The position numbers and the translations under genes were made by a program. From contig JAVSML010001162.1 of assembly GCA_038503035.1 (NCBI GenBank), positions 328,123 through 392,122 of the forward strand: 64,000 nt of DNA, in the 5' to 3' direction. The notes beneath the pieces are model-generated. The model ran no database searches, had not been told where the DNA came from, and saw nothing but the letters and a program-made list of their open reading frames with translations. Positions within the stretch are counted from its first letter, which is position 1; every line of letters starts with the position of its first letter. This DNA comes from Crocodylus rhombifer (lineage: Eukaryota; Chordata; Crocodylia; Crocodylidae). Shown piece after piece: positions 46,690 through 58,985 of this stretch.

Positions 46690-46915
46690 TAATTGGCAAT
46701 GTGTGGGGGGTGCTTGTGGGTTCATGTGCACCCCCTGAGATCAGCTGTGCATCCCCTGGAAGTGCCAGCTGAAAACTGGAAGGAAGTGCACTTTTGGTTT
46801 TGCCGCTGGCTTGGCAATTGGCTGCGGTGGGGAACCACCCCCCATCGGCAATCTGGTGCCTCCCCAGACTCGGGAGGCACCAGTTACCTGTGGCTTGAAG
46901 CTTATTCTAAACATC
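46690..46915. repeat. short GC-rich repeat
   Basis: GC-rich block beginning GCAATGTGTGGGGGGTGC with CTCGGGAGGCACCAG near its end and TGCCTCCCCAGACTCGGGAG just before. Boundaries approximate, likely a transposon remnant. Confidence 0.4.
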
Positions 46916-49035
46916 ACTAGCCAAGTGGAAAAAGCTTGCTTATGATGCCATCAAAGGTTTTTTTTTCTGAACAACGGTAGAGTTCTGACCACAACATTTT
47001 TTCAGGAATCTAAACCAAGTTTATTATTCTGCAAACTTCTACATAGAAGCACTTTATGTGAGAAATTTCATTCACCCCTGTGAAATAGTAAAACTTTATA
47101 GTCTCCATTACTGTTGAATCCTTTTTTCCTTTGTATAAAACATATTATCTTTTATGAATGTGTTTTTATTATAGATGTTGTTTAATCTACTCTAATTCAA
47201 TTTTTTAAATGCACCAGTAAAACTTACCTATCAAAGTAATTGGTTTGACTTAAGATATTACAACCATCTTCCCAACCAGAATCAATAAACACTTGTTAGC
47301 TAGCAGTAGAAAGAAACTGCACAATAAACTGTAAAATTATCACTCATGATTACTGTAAAATGGAATGCAAGTGGTTTTTAAGCATCTGGTTAGCTAACGG
47401 CTAAACCAGCTGTTAGTTGACAGCTTTGATAAGCACCCATTTTTTTGATTGATGTAGCTGAATATGACAATGTGCTGAATTTTAATAATTTCTCAAATTT
47501 TCAATGAAGCACTGAATTATGCCTCAGTTTCTCAAGTTTTTCAACCAATTTGATAACCATTGCATTTGTACTAGCATTTGAAAAAATATTGCAATACTAT
47601 TTCTTCATACTGTACCTGAACAGCAACAACTATTGTTCCATAACTGTACTTCTACAGCAAACTCATTTTTTTATTCTTCTCTGGGAAATAATTGTCTAAG
47701 GAGTAAATACTGAGTGCTGAAACTTTTATAAAACAGCTTTTTTTTTGTGACACATCACAAGCAACAGTCTTTACACTGAACTTTGCTGCTCCCCTTCTCC
47801 TTTCCTGAACTGTTATTCTAGTAACACAACACAATCTGACTTCATATTAGCAAAGTATTAGGAAACATATACATGGTTATTGCACCATGCACATGGTACA
47901 TGGTTAGTTTTGCTGCTACACTGTCACAGGAGTGTGCTGTACCAAGGGAGCATGCCACTACGGTGACATAGCTGGCAATCATATGTAAACCCACATGATT
48001 GCTATGTTGCTGTAGCACACCATATGGTGATATAGGTCATCACTATGTTGACATAGAGCAACATGTAGAGGCACCCATAGAGTTTGAAATGTCAGAATTA
48101 CACATGTAGGAAAGTTTTCCTGAAAACCCCCCCTGATATTTCAAATTAGGAGGAAACAGTTGTTTTACAATGTCAATGTCAATGAAATAGTGGACAAAGA
48201 AAAAAAGGGTTTTGATAATGTACTTAAACTTCCAAAAGGCCTTTGAAAAGGCCTGTTACAAAAGACTAGTAAAGAAAATAAGTAGCCATGAAACACGAAG
48301 TGTTGTCAAAGATTTGGAAGCGATCTACGTCAGGTTTCAGAGCTTATGCCATTCTCTAATAAAGTTTAGAGTAAGACCTAATGTGGAGGCCATTAATCCA
48401 TATCTGCCTCTCTCTTCCCTGGATGCATATGATACTGTTACTATGAGAGACAAGGTGGACCTCAGGTCCAATGCAGTATAGTAATTACACTGCTACTAAC
48501 TCACAGAATTTAACACTAATCCCTACCTGAGTCCCACATTGGCCTCTTCTTCATTACCAGCTATAATGGGGAACATGCTATAATTAGACAGGAACACCCA
48601 GTAGTGTTTTAAAAAAATTATTGAATAACCCAATTCTCAGTTGCAACTTAAATTAGGTCATTAAAAAAACAGACCCTGAGGATTTCAAAACAGGTTCTTA
48701 TTTTTACAGCTAAAATACATATTTAACAAGTTATCATTTTATTTTCCTGTTCTTCAAAGTCTCTCTCACCTTGCAGTATCCTTCCAGGAAGTGAAGACTA
48801 ACAGAAGTATAGAACATATTACAATTCTGACAGTTCTCTTCTTCAGTTTCTCATTTTGGGAGAAAGCAGAAATTAAGAGCACTGAATAATGGGTCTAAAA
48901 ACTAAAGCCTTGCTTTTAACCCCAGTTTAGTAATAAGCAGGAAGGCCTTAGGCAAATCATATGCCCTCTCTGTTTTTCCATGAATTATCAATCAGATAAT
49001 AGATACACACCCACCTTAGAGAAGTAAACCAGAAG
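46916..49035. other. intergenic, small LINE remnant
   Basis: The frame at 48212-48290 reads MIMYLNFQKAFEKACYKRLV then KKISSHE, a degraded LINE RT block of the LDFxKAFDxVxHxxL type. Around 47860-48080 are repeated CATGGTACATGGTTAG and GTGACATAG words in both orientations, possibly a palindromic element. A MIR-like remnant is at 48880-49000. Confidence 0.45.
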
Positions 49036-49332
49036 TTCACCAGGGCCCCCCTTGGAGTCACCAGGAACAATGGCCACAAGCTGAGGGGGGATAGGTTTAG
49101 GATAGATATTAGGAAGAACTACTTCACGGTAAGGGTGGCCAGAGCCTGGAATAGGCTGCCCAGAGAGGTGGTGCTCTCACCTTCCCTGGAAATCTTCAAG
49201 ACGAGACTGGATAGGCACCTGGCTGGGGTCTTATGACCCCTGCCACCCCCAGTGCTCCTTCCTGCCCACGGCAGGGGGTCGGACTAGATGATCTGTCTAG
49301 GTCCCTTCCCACTCACTGATTCTATGATTCTA
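49036..49332 (+). mobile_element. CR1 LINE 3' end
   Basis: Plus-strand CR1 tail: broken translation around [24 protein letters not shown] residues, GTGGCCAGAGCCTGGAATAG, then CTGGATAGGCACCTGGCTGG, GGACTAGATGATCTGTCTAG and the terminal GATTCTATGATTCTA. Strongly 5' truncated. Confidence 0.93.
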
Positions 49333-52300
49333 AGCACTGTATTGGTTGAGAAAATGTACAGACACTTTTTCAAGATATTAAACTATTGCAGGGACCTGCA
49401 CAAAATGGAAATGCAACACATGGACTTCCAGATGAATTGTTTATTGAATAAATACATGCATCATAACGTAGAATTACATGAGCAAGAAAAGCAATATGCA
49501 ACAAAACTGATTACCCTTTGTTCTCATTTCAACTCACCAGTTGCTGCAGCTCTGATGAAGGATTCAAAACAAAAGATTAATCCCCCTAACACAAATCCAA
49601 GGGACACAAGATGATCTAAGCATAAATTACACAAACTGAGTGTGGGTTTTCCTGTCAGCAAAGCACAGCACTTCTCAAAACTGTTCCAGTGTCAGTAAAT
49701 ACAACTAGCAAGGCTTGATTTTGTTTCTTAAACAATGGTTTAAACACCTTTACATGTTCATGAAATAAGGCACAGGATAAAGAAACAAACCACACAGATT
49801 AATTAGCTGACATGCAAACCTGGACTTGCTAATCAGACGGGTTTTGGGGCCCAAAGGGAAAATTGATGCATCTTCATGTCCTTCTCTCCCGCTTCAGCAT
49901 TAAGAAGGAGCCATGTTTTACTCTATCACACTGCAAGATTTGTTTCTGTTACTGTGGGTGGAGTACAGGTTCTTAATCTGACCCTGTATTCATCCAAAGT
50001 AACATTTTCAAGAGCTCAGTGCCCAGTAGGACTACTGGCAATAGGAGCCTTATGTGCTCAACTATGTTGAAGACATGCCCTCTTCAGGTTAGACACCCAC
50101 ATGGAAGCCAGGTTCTCTTGAGAATCATGTCCAATTAGGGATGCTGAGCCACTCTCAAAGTCTGACTTGCAAATTCTATAATCAACTCAGTGCATTTATG
50201 CTACCATCTCATCTTTTACATAAACACAGCATTTTCCCCTTATGGAATATAGAAGGCAAAATGTGCAGCTTTTTTGTCTTTGAACACTTAGACTTACAGC
50301 AGAGAACAAGGCTAGGAGATTAATTTTAGCTAAGGAACGAACCCATTGGTGTCACTGGTCATGGAGTTATCCATTGTTGTCACCTAGATATACTCCAAAA
50401 ATCTTTCCTTGCAGCGGGCTGAACTCAAGCGAAAGACATGTCACTGATTTATATTTCACTTATTTACATCACATTTTCCTTCCTATGCCTTCATTTACAT
50501 CTACAGCAATTCTCTCTGTCCCTCTTTCCATTAAAGTTTAAACAGATAACTATTCCACAAGGAAAGTTATATATCAGAATATAGTCCATTGTATGTGTAT
50601 AGATGAGTGCGTGTACATATTTATACATAACCCCTGATACAGACTGAAGTCTTTCTTAGTGACCCCCAACAACTGGGAAATACCATACATTCTTATGGGC
50701 GTAACGAGCCCTTGTCTCCACAGTCCAATCTTGCAGTCTATACACAGGCAAAACTTCCCATTCTATAAAATAAAACAACTTCACTATAAAAGGCTACTAC
50801 TGTAACAGGTCTGCAGGTGTGTGTGTATGTGTGTGCACACGCGCATGTGTAACAGATATGCCATGTGAAAACAAAACAGACTGACATCAAACTAAAATTA
50901 GTTAATTCATAATTTTGATAGACAACAGGATACATCTATGGTAGGCACTTTGGTATATCTAGCAATGTAGGTATATTCTACACCTAGAATTAAGGTTCTG
51001 TCAGTAATGTCATTATAAAGCTAATTTTTCAGGAGATTATTATTCTGACTTAAAAGTTCTTTCTCGGCTGAGAGATTTTCTAGATCCTGACTGAATAATA
51101 TACTTCTCATGTCTAATTGCATATTTACCCAAGATCATGAGCCTAGCAGCTCTGAAGGAGCTGGTCTGGTTTCCTGTATTCATAATGTACATTTTTATAA
51201 CAGTCTGAAAAGCTTACAAAATGGAAAACTAATTTTATACAAACAAATCTCTCTGCGATTCATAACCTTAAGGTTGTAGTGGCACAAACCGATAAACTGC
51301 AGGAAACTCAATGTTTATGGTGATACTCTGACTTCATTTTTCATTTGGCTACTTTCTGCTTGGGGTGCATGAATTACTCTGCTCTTGCAGCAGACTATGG
51401 TAATATTTCTCTGGAACGCCAGTATTTCACAGGGAATCTACCTAAAAGATGGCATACTGAAAGAGTGTTACCTCAGGCACCTGGTACCTTTGAGGCAACT
51501 GTAGAAAGAGTTTCAACTCAGGAATTTTTTTTCATTCTCTCCCTTTTCTATTCTTCTTTATACTGTATTCAGTATAATAAAACTACCAGTAATCTGTTTG
51601 GTGAGCCTGAATTACAGATGACTTCATATGACTTATTAGTCAATGTAATGACAATGAAGTTAGGAAACTTCTTCAAGTGGTTAGTTATGAGACCAGGTTC
51701 TAACACGGGAGGTCATTGTCCTTGTCATAGCTTCAAAAGGTCACATGTCTGGTACTATGGGTTATGGGAATAAATAGCAAAAAGGATTAATAAGTGAATC
51801 TCCATAATAAAATATTGTACTGTGTTCATTTCTACATCAAATGAAAACCCAGATTTATATATCATGATTTAGGACAATCTTCTTTTATACAATATTTATA
51901 GAATTCTCAGCTCTAAACAACTTTGTTTATAATATTCTCTAGAATGACTTTCCAATAACATATTTCTATATAAATATTAAAATGTTATGTTTTTTACATT
52001 TTCTTTTTCCTAGCTTTACAGGCCAGAAACGCACTGTCTAAACTTAATAATTAGACCTTTTTAAAGTCTTTCAGGCTTTAAAAAAAGAAAAAGAAAAAAA
52101 GGAAAAAGAAAAACCTTCAAAATATTTCTCTTAAAACCATTTTGCTGCAAAGACAAAAAAAAAAGAAAAAAAGAAACATATGTCAAAGAATTTAGCATGC
52201 ATTTAGAGGAAAACATTTATGCCCTTCATCTAATTTTCTTCTAACTTTAAAACAACGTGGAAGAATTATTAAAAAAATAGTATATATTTACACAATGCAG

Positions 52301-52654
52301 TATATCTTGATGATATACAAAACAAACAGGTAAACAATGGAACAACCACTTTCACTTTCTGAAAGGTACAACGGCCATAAAGTTCAATTTAAACACAAGA
52401 GGTTACTCTACTGTACTATTGCACATTACAGTAATGTGTAAAATAGTTTAGCAAATTAAAATACAAAGTTTAACAATAAGATTGGCTAAGTTTACATAAA
52501 ATGATCAAGTGTTTTAAAACTACTGAGGTGTGTCTAATAACTAAAATCAATGAAGCTATAAAAATAATATTGGTACATCTGTGGGAACAATGCTTTTAAA
52601 ATATATAAAGGTTGGCAAAAGTCTGCTGGGCGAAATCCTAGGGTCCATGGATGT
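49333..52654 (-). other. ESYT2: ESYT2 3' untranslated region and downstream flank (inferred)
   Basis: This follows the ESYT2 stop codon on the minus strand. The first part (52654 down to about 51 kb) is AT-rich, lacks repeats and is likely 3' UTR; ESYT2 has a long one in mammals. I found no canonical minus-strand AATAAA between 50.0 and 52.6 kb; the nearest I noticed is at 49440-49445, and weaker variants lie at 52215 and 51923. The polyadenylation site therefore cannot be placed. The frame at 51345-51773 plus is probably chance. A short TG repeat is at 50817-50845. Confidence 0.5.
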
Positions 52655-52700
52655 CTAGGTTGCAACATGTGGCCTTGTACCTTCTTCTGTCAAATCATAC
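52655..52700 (-). CDS. ESYT2: ESYT2 terminal coding exon with stop
   Basis: 46 coding bases. The first base completes the tryptophan codon split from the preceding exon; the rest reads YDLTEEGTRPHVAT and stop (TAG at 52655-52657). It matches the vertebrate ESYT2 C-terminus WYDLTEDGTRPQAMT. The acceptor CCCTTTTTAG precedes it. The 3' UTR continues to the left. The short size is normal for the family's last coding exon. Confidence 0.96.
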
Positions 52701-52778
52701 CTAAAAAGGGAAAGAGTGAAGAAGTTATTTAAAATACAACTATGTTATTTGGGAAAAAAAAGAAGACATTTTACTCAC

Positions 52779-52828
52779 CATTTTGTCCAACCTTTGGAGA
52801 GTTCATCAGATGCCAGAGGTATCAATAA
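52779..52828 (-). CDS. ESYT2: ESYT2 penultimate coding exon
   Basis: A 50-base exon: LLIPLASDELSKGWTK plus two bases of a tryptophan codon. Acceptor CTTTCTTTTCAG, donor GTGAGT. It matches ESYT2 VLVALASEELAKGWTQW with the first valine replaced by leucine and VA by IP. This is the penultimate beta strand of the C2C domain. Phase 0 in, phase 2 out, fitting both neighbours. Confidence 0.95.
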
Positions 52829-53033
52829 CTGAAAAGAAAGATAAAGAGTGCTTAAGGAAATGTGCATGGATTTAAGGCTATGTACGATGGTCAGTCTCTA
52901 CTGGAGAATCACAATTCTCCTGGTAGACACCACAAGTATACAGATCTTCATGTTTTTCCTCCCAGAGCAGAAATGGCTACTCCAGGAAAAAAATAACTTA
53001 GCAGCAGTCAAGGTTAAATTGGTCTCAGGAGAG

Positions 53034-53236
53034 CACAGGTGCCAACTTTGTTTTTTGCCAGTAGGTGCTTCCCTCCCCTTCCCCCCCCATTTCTGCACCA
53101 AGCCCCACACATGCCCAGAAGACGCAGTGCAATACTTCAACCTGGCTTGCCCTACATGGCTTGTGGGTGCTAAGCACCTGTTAATATTTTTCAGGCTGGG
53201 GCTTGAGCCCTTGAACACCCAGAGTCGGCGCCTATG
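53034..53236. mobile_element. hAT element, 203 bp, perfect 8-bp duplication
   Basis: Flanked by identical CAGGAGAG at 53026-53033 and 53237-53244. Termini CACAGGTGCCAACTTTG and, in reverse complement, CATAGGCGCCGACTCTG, an inverted pair with three differences in 14 bases. It sits in an ESYT2 intron and overlaps two opposite-strand frames that have no function. Confidence 0.93.
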
Positions 53237-53459
53237 CAGGAGAGTTTCTCCTGGGAGACTAAAGAACTATACACTTTCTTCCAGTGTAATTCCTCCTGGG
53301 GCACATCCACACAGACACGCATGTGCCTCTTGCAGCATCTCAAAAGAGAGACTCCTTTGAGACATTGCAAGATGCACACTGAGAACAAAAATCGTTCCCT
53401 GTGCTGCAAATTTGCAGCACAGGCTCAAAATTTGATACCTGGAGATTCAAGTATCAAAA

Positions 53460-54640
53460 AATACTCCAGAGAAGAAAGGCAGGGCAGGGCATGGTGCCAG
53501 ACCATGCCCTGAGGCAACCAGAGCCCAAGTCCTCCACAGAGATGCACTGGTAGCCAGCCAGAGCATCTTCTATGGCTGGCCCTTGCCCCGGAGCTGAAGC
53601 ATGCTGCCTGCTTGTGCTGGGCAAGCAGCAGTGCAGGTAGTGGGAACCTGGACCTGGGCTCCGTGCCAGGTAAGTAAGGAATTGGGGGCAGGGGACCATG
53701 GGGGGACCCCACCCAGCCCCAGTCCCCTCTCGCTCCCCCAGCCGTCCCACTTGTTCTTCCCCCACCTCTCCTGCACAGCCCTCACTCACCAGCTGCAGCA
53801 GCAGCTGTTGGGGCCACATGGCACAGGCCCCCTGTGTAGTGTGGGGCAGCGGGGCTTGGCCCCTGGCAACCACATTGCTGCTACTGCCACATCGTGTGGG
53901 TGTGGCCCAGCTCCGCAGGGCACCAGGCAGGGCCATGTACTGTCTGGCAGCTCAGGGCTGCTCAGACTCAGTGGCACCAAGCCCCAGGTGACAGCTGCAG
54001 CGCCTCCGAGCTGCCTGACAGTGCAGGGTGCCTTGGCAAGCCAGGCTGCACCCAAGTGATGCAGCAGTGTGGGTACCAGGTGCCCAGGCCTGAGCCCTAC
54101 AGGGGGCTGTGCCATGAGGCCTGCCAGGTGCCCAGGCCTGAGCCCTACAGGGGGCTGTGCCACGAGGCCCTGAGTACCCCGATCGCTGCTGCCACTGCCG
54201 GTAAGCTGTGGGCAGTGTGGGAGGCTGGAGCCGAGACAGGGAGCGATTAGGGGAGGGCAGAAGCTGAGCAGGGGAAGCGATCAGGAGGCTGGAGCAGAGT
54301 GGGAGAATCCCTGAATCGTCTCCAGCCTCCTGCTTGTTTCCCTGCTCATGTCCAACCTCCTGAGGCAGGAGACTGGAGATGAGCTGGGGGGGGCCAGCGG
54401 GAGGGGAGGGCTTTGTGGGGGGTGGTGCTGGGACCCTGAAGATGGAGCAGTGCATGCACTGTGTGAGGGGGCTGCACCCCGTGGGAGGTGGAGGAACCAC
54501 CCCTCCTAAGCAGCCCCTCCACATAGTCCCCCCACACCTACCCACATACTGACCCGCATCCTGCCACATCCCTCCACCTGCCTTCCCACCCTCTCTCCTG
54601 CAAATCCCACATCCCCCCATGTGATAAGGGAACGAAAAGC
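53460..54640. repeat. GC-rich unclassified repeat with 48-bp tandem duplication
   Basis: GC-rich block in an ESYT2 intron. A 48-base unit beginning CCAGGTGCCCAGGCCTGAGC is present twice, at 54076-54123 and 54124-54170. The stretch 53620-53760 resembles 440-560 at the window start (CTGGACCTGGAC and GGTAAGTA words). Long frames on both strands are compositional. Confidence 0.6.
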
Positions 54641-57134
54641 AAATATCAAAACACAGATATTTAGTATTTATTGTATTATGATGGCAGAGACACTGGTAGG
54701 CTTCCACATTGCTTTAACATTGTAAATATAGCAATAAAACATTGCCCATTTAATTGATCCCTGTCTCTCTTTCTTTTGTTCTAATTGTGGAATAACATGG
54801 ATTTTGGGGTATTTTAAAAAGTGAATTTGGGATGCTGCTTCAGCAGTCCAAGTGGGACAACCAAGTGCCTAGGTCCCAGAAGCTCCTGAGAGCAAGTAGC
54901 CCTGAGCTGCTGGCTAGGACAGGTTTTTATACTGCTGGGGCCAGCACAGTTGCTGGCTCCTGCCTCTAGCTCCCCCTGGTGGCAGATCCAGGAGAAGCCA
55001 GGCAGGGTTATTTTGCCCCAAGTGGCACAATTTGCCCCACAATGAAGTGCATGTCCAGGCATGTGCAGTGAGGCAAAAAGCCCAAGCTCAAATTTGTGCC
55101 ACTTCTATCTGAACTGCTGCAAAAGCACATGCCTGCATGTGTGGACATGTACCTGGGGTCCAGAAGGAGTAAAGTTGGGGAAAGGCTTCCTGCCTTCCTG
55201 TGCCCTGGCGGCATCCCAGTCTTGAGAAGGCATGGGGTGTAGCTGCTTCCCCCTTCCCATAGACTGGAAGGTGAGGAGAGCACCACTCTCTGCCTCTTCC
55301 TCAAATGGGGCGGTCCCTGATTTGGGGAGGAGGCTGGGGGCTTTGCCGTCTTTTGCCAGTTCATTCTCATCACCCCACCACATGATTGAATAGTGGGATG
55401 GTGATTTAAAAGCTAGCAGCTGGGGAAAGGGTTTGGGGGGCTTTTAAATTAGTGCCCTGGTGCTCAGCTGGGCTGTGGGGCAACAAGGGAGAGCACCTCC
55501 AAACACCACTCCTGGTCCCTCCAGCTTTTAAATCACTGCCTCTGCTACTAAATTGAGTGGTAGATGGTGGCAAGGGGAAGCCAAAGGGGCCAAGATCCAG
55601 GCATGCAGAGAGTTTCTCCAGACCAGTTCCTGGCTCCATCTAACTTCCTCTTGCTGCCCATGCCACCCAGCTGACCTGGAGCTGTGTGGGCAAAGCAGGC
55701 TGCTGTGCTATGGTGGTAAGGCTCAGGAGCTTTGCCACCACAGTAAAATGCCCACACCTCACTCTGCACTGCTCTCAGTCAACCTAGAGTATGTGGAGTG
55801 AGGCTGGCAACCAACCCAGAAATGCCACCGGTGTTTCCCTCCGTGCTCCCACATTCTTAGGGGGGCACTGGCAGTCACCCACCACTCCCTGGCTGGCGAG
55901 GGCCAATCTCAGGGGGGGCAAGTGTCCCCCCCCCATGCCCCTCTTACGCATCGCCTATGTCTGGGTCAATCTGGAGGACTGCAAGGAACTGGGGCTGTTG
56001 TCCTGCAAGGGAGAATCAGAAGGGTTCCCACCACAAAACGGCCACTTTCTTTCAATCAGCTGATTGACGGGATTGGGGTGAAGAATAGTGGGCATACTTC
56101 TGGGGTGGGAACTCCTGGTGATTATCAGTGGCACCTGCTGCTTTTCAGCAGCTTCCTACAGCCATTTGACAGTTGGTCCCCTTCCCTGGCAAGGGAGAGG
56201 ATAGGCTGTCAATGGGCTCCCCTGAAGTCAGGAGTTACTTGGACAACAGCCCTCTAGTGCTCCCTGGCTATGAAGCTCTCCAGCCATGGGGCTGGAAGAA
56301 TGTCTGTACATTCTAGCTCCCAGGTTGTTTTTGTACCAGAAGAAATTCTTCTAGCTATTCTTCTACCAGAATAAATTCTTGTGGTAGAAATGCATGTTTG
56401 TATGCAACCTATGTTTAAACATTGCTCTTAGAGGTCAAAACCTGACAATGTTGTAGACTACAAGGTATGCAACATTGCCAGTAGAAAGCATCTTACATTT
56501 GTGCTGTAATGCAATTTCTGGAGAAGACTAAAGTTGTTGGTTTTAAATGATAATGTAATGCCGTAAGTAAATACAGCTGCAATCAGCTGAGGTAGCTGTG
56601 CTAAAAGCCCCCTCGTTTAACTGTAAGGAAGGATATTTTGATTAAGTGAGAATTTGTTGTGGGCACTTTGATAAATGCCTTCACTTGGCTCTTCCTTTCT
56701 CTGCAAAGAAAATCTGCCTAATGATGGTTTCTGTGGCAGTATTTGCAGAAATAGTCCTTAAAAGTTAAATGGCTAGATCCCAGGAATTATAATTATGGGA
56801 AAGTATATTCTGGGATTTGACCCAGGTTCTACTCTTTCTTATCTGATTAAATAACTGAAAATTCAGTCTTCCAGAGCACTTCAGTTTTTGCTCTTCTTAG
56901 CATATGGTTCAGCAGTAGCATATATTTTCCATCTGATTATTTGGTGTCTATTCTTTTATTTCCTTCACAACTCCCGCTATCTCCAGCAATTTGCTCATTT
57001 TCTCAATGTCACTGTTTTAACAAAATGATAAGTCTCAACTGGGTTACTTACTAAGAGTCAACAACAGCAAGCTCAGGTCCATGGAGAATTTTATTAAAAG
57101 TGCAATAACATTTATCTGCTTGTCTTCAACTTAC
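54641..57134. other. ESYT2 intron with GC-rich repeat
   Basis: 54800-56300 is GC-rich and repeat-like but unclassified, with AGGCTCAGGAGCTTTGCC near 55718. The remaining 56300-57134 is AT-rich with no feature seen. Frames such as 55008-55373 minus have no domain. Confidence 0.45.
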
Positions 57135-57240
57135 CTTGCCAAGCAGCCCTTTGTCTTTGGACAAGAAACCACCACTGTTTTTCACTGCTACATCGAGCGT
57201 TCTCCTCTGTACTTCAGGAAAGGAAACACTGAAATCGAAA
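57135..57240 (-). CDS. ESYT2: ESYT2 C2C coding exon
   Basis: A 106-base exon. One base completes the split threonine codon, then FDFSVSFPEVQRRTLDVAVK followed by NSGGFLSKDKGLLGK. Acceptor TTTCATGTTAG, donor GTAAGT. Nearly identical to mammalian ESYT2 FDFSVSLPEVQRRTLDVAVKNSGGFLSKDKGLLGK. It forms central strands of the C2C domain, which anchors the ER protein to PI(4,5)P2 in the plasma membrane. Exits in phase 0 into 52779-52828. Confidence 0.97.
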
Positions 57241-57920
57241 CTAACATGAAAAATATTGATATAGATAGAATTTGGGACTTGAAATGTGCAAAATCTTCTG
57301 GACTCTCCTAGTTCAGTTTCTACTAATAAACACCCACTGCTGACCTATTCCTAGAAACCTTTTTTTTAAACATCCCAAAATAAAAGCACACAAATGGGCA
57401 TGTGGTAAAAGAGAGAAGATAATCCCAATAATTTGATGCTCAATTAAAATGTTTGGAATTGTGTGATGCTGTCCCAGACCATTTTCTGAGAATCCACTGC
57501 TAATAAATGGATCATGGACTGGCTTTCTGGGGCAAATAAAAAAATAGACTTCTGTTCTCTAGGTTGAGGTACTGTTAAACATTCTGTTATCAGGACTTGG
57601 TACTGCTACCAGCAGATCTGTCCTTCTCTCATCCATGGTACTGCACATACAATATCTCCACAGAGATTCTCAAATCCTGCCATATTGCACAGAAGAATGC
57701 AAATTTTCCCTCTGCTTCTGGAACCATCTGTACTAATGGAGAGTGGGGCTAGAATCTGTCCAATAATGGCCATACAGGTACATTTACAAATTTTTCAGTG
57801 TAATGCCAACTTCTGATTCGCTACTTTGCCCTCTCAGGCAAGAGAACTCAAATGTTACCTGTGGAAAGGAGGATAAAGATGCAGGTCTCACGGAAATCAA
57901 ACGTATTGTAAAACCAGCCT
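57241..57920. other. ESYT2 intron, nothing recognised
   Basis: AT-rich intronic sequence without recognisable feature. Confidence 0.45.
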
Positions 57921-57924
57921 ATTG

Positions 57925-58245
57925 GGCACTTTTACAGGTGCTCTGGGGGCGAGGGAGGGGTGGTGCTTTTTAAAGCACCACAGTGTCTTGTGTAAGAGTA
58001 AACCCACACTTGAAAATGGTGGTGAGGGTGCTTGAATTAAAACTCATTGAATGTTCGATGAGCTTTAGTTCAAGCGCCCCCAACGCCATTTTTAAGCGTG
58101 GGGATGCTAATATACGAGATGCAGGAGGCTGCTGGAGTGTGATAATTACCACGCTCCAGCAAATTTAATTAATCGAGTCTGCTTCAGCACACTGTAATTA
58201 CAGTGCATTAGAGCAGTCTCCGCTCGTGTACAGGCACTAATTATG
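57925..58245. mobile_element. fold-back (palindromic) DNA element
   Basis: 58005-58053 and 58054-58103 are imperfect inverted copies: CACTTGAAAATGGTGGTGAG and GGGTGCTTGAATTAAAACTC against CGCCATTTTTAAGCG and GAGCTTTAGTTCAAGCGCCC. They would form a long hairpin. Shorter inverted pairs (ATAATTACCACGCTCC; CTGTAATTACAG) flank it on the right. Typical of palindromic MITEs; family not named. The opposite-strand frames at 57970-58152 and 57983-58168 are the two arms read in both directions. Confidence 0.7.
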
Positions 58246-58854
58246 TTTTCCTTGTTTATCTGTAAAACCAGGGCTCTAGTAGAGTCATTTCAACCCCTTT
58301 TGCTAACATATCATAGGGAGACCAGATGTCCATCCTTCTCTGCCACTATACCCGCTCTGCCCCCAACGGGACATATGGCCTCCTGAACTGGCTGTAGGCA
58401 ATGGCAGACACCCAGCATTTCCCTCTGTGGTAACAAACCCTCCTGAGGGCTGAGCTACTAAGACTCAAGTCACCAGAAGAAGGTCACTTGTATACAGAAT
58501 ACCACCTGGGGCACTTTGTCAAGGACAGCACCAAGGAGGGAAGACTTGGTTTCCACATTTCCGCTATAAAGTCAGAAGTATTACATAGCAGAATAGAAAA
58601 TGAAACCTTGCAAGAACTGCATCATTTTGCAAGGCTCTTTCACCTCAGAACTGTTGTATTAACAATTACGTTAATTTTCTCGTAGACTGAAAATAGAAGA
58701 AAAGGTGCTCTTGAATATCCTCAGCCTAGAGCTACCCCATACTTCTCAAGAAGCCCACATGTAACCTAAATTTTCTTTGTCTTTTCACGATTTACTGTTT
58801 ATAGGTTTAAAGATGTGCATGTCCCACCAGTCATAAATGGTGATATCTGGGATG

Positions 58855-58985
58855 AGGCATAGTCATAGAATGGTTAAGACATTTTGCTATGGCTCCAGAG
58901 ATGCGTGTTCAAACCTTGTCGGCGCTGAAGACTACTTATGCCCAGTTGGTTTTCGAGCTGGGACGTCAAATGCAGCCACACGTGA
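58855..58985 (+). repeat. tRNA-derived SINE-like sequence
   Basis: The run AGAATGGTTAAGACATTTTG then CTATGGCTCCAGAGATGCGT and GTTCAAACCTTGTCGG resembles a tRNA-derived SINE head: a TGGTTAAG A-box-like region and a GTGTTCAAACC B-box-like region 30-40 bases on. It does not fold as a plausible full tRNA by eye and lacks flanking tRNA-gene features, so I call a SINE remnant. Family not named. Confidence 0.5.

Noticed and set aside
48212..48481. 89-codon plus frame as a gene
   Set aside because: Only the first 27 residues resemble a LINE RT block; the rest is unrelated, so it is a retrotransposon remnant.
49440..49445. ESYT2 polyadenylation signal
   Set aside because: A minus-strand AATAAA is present but lies more than 3 kb past the stop and next to a CR1 tail; without transcript data it cannot be assigned.
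53952..54707. 251-codon minus frame in the ESYT2 intron
   Set aside because: It sits in a GC-rich repeat containing a 48-base tandem duplication that repeats the peptide; no known domain or splice sites.
58855..58930. Functional tRNA gene
   Set aside because: A-box and B-box-like words are imperfect and no cloverleaf could be drawn; a SINE remnant fits better.
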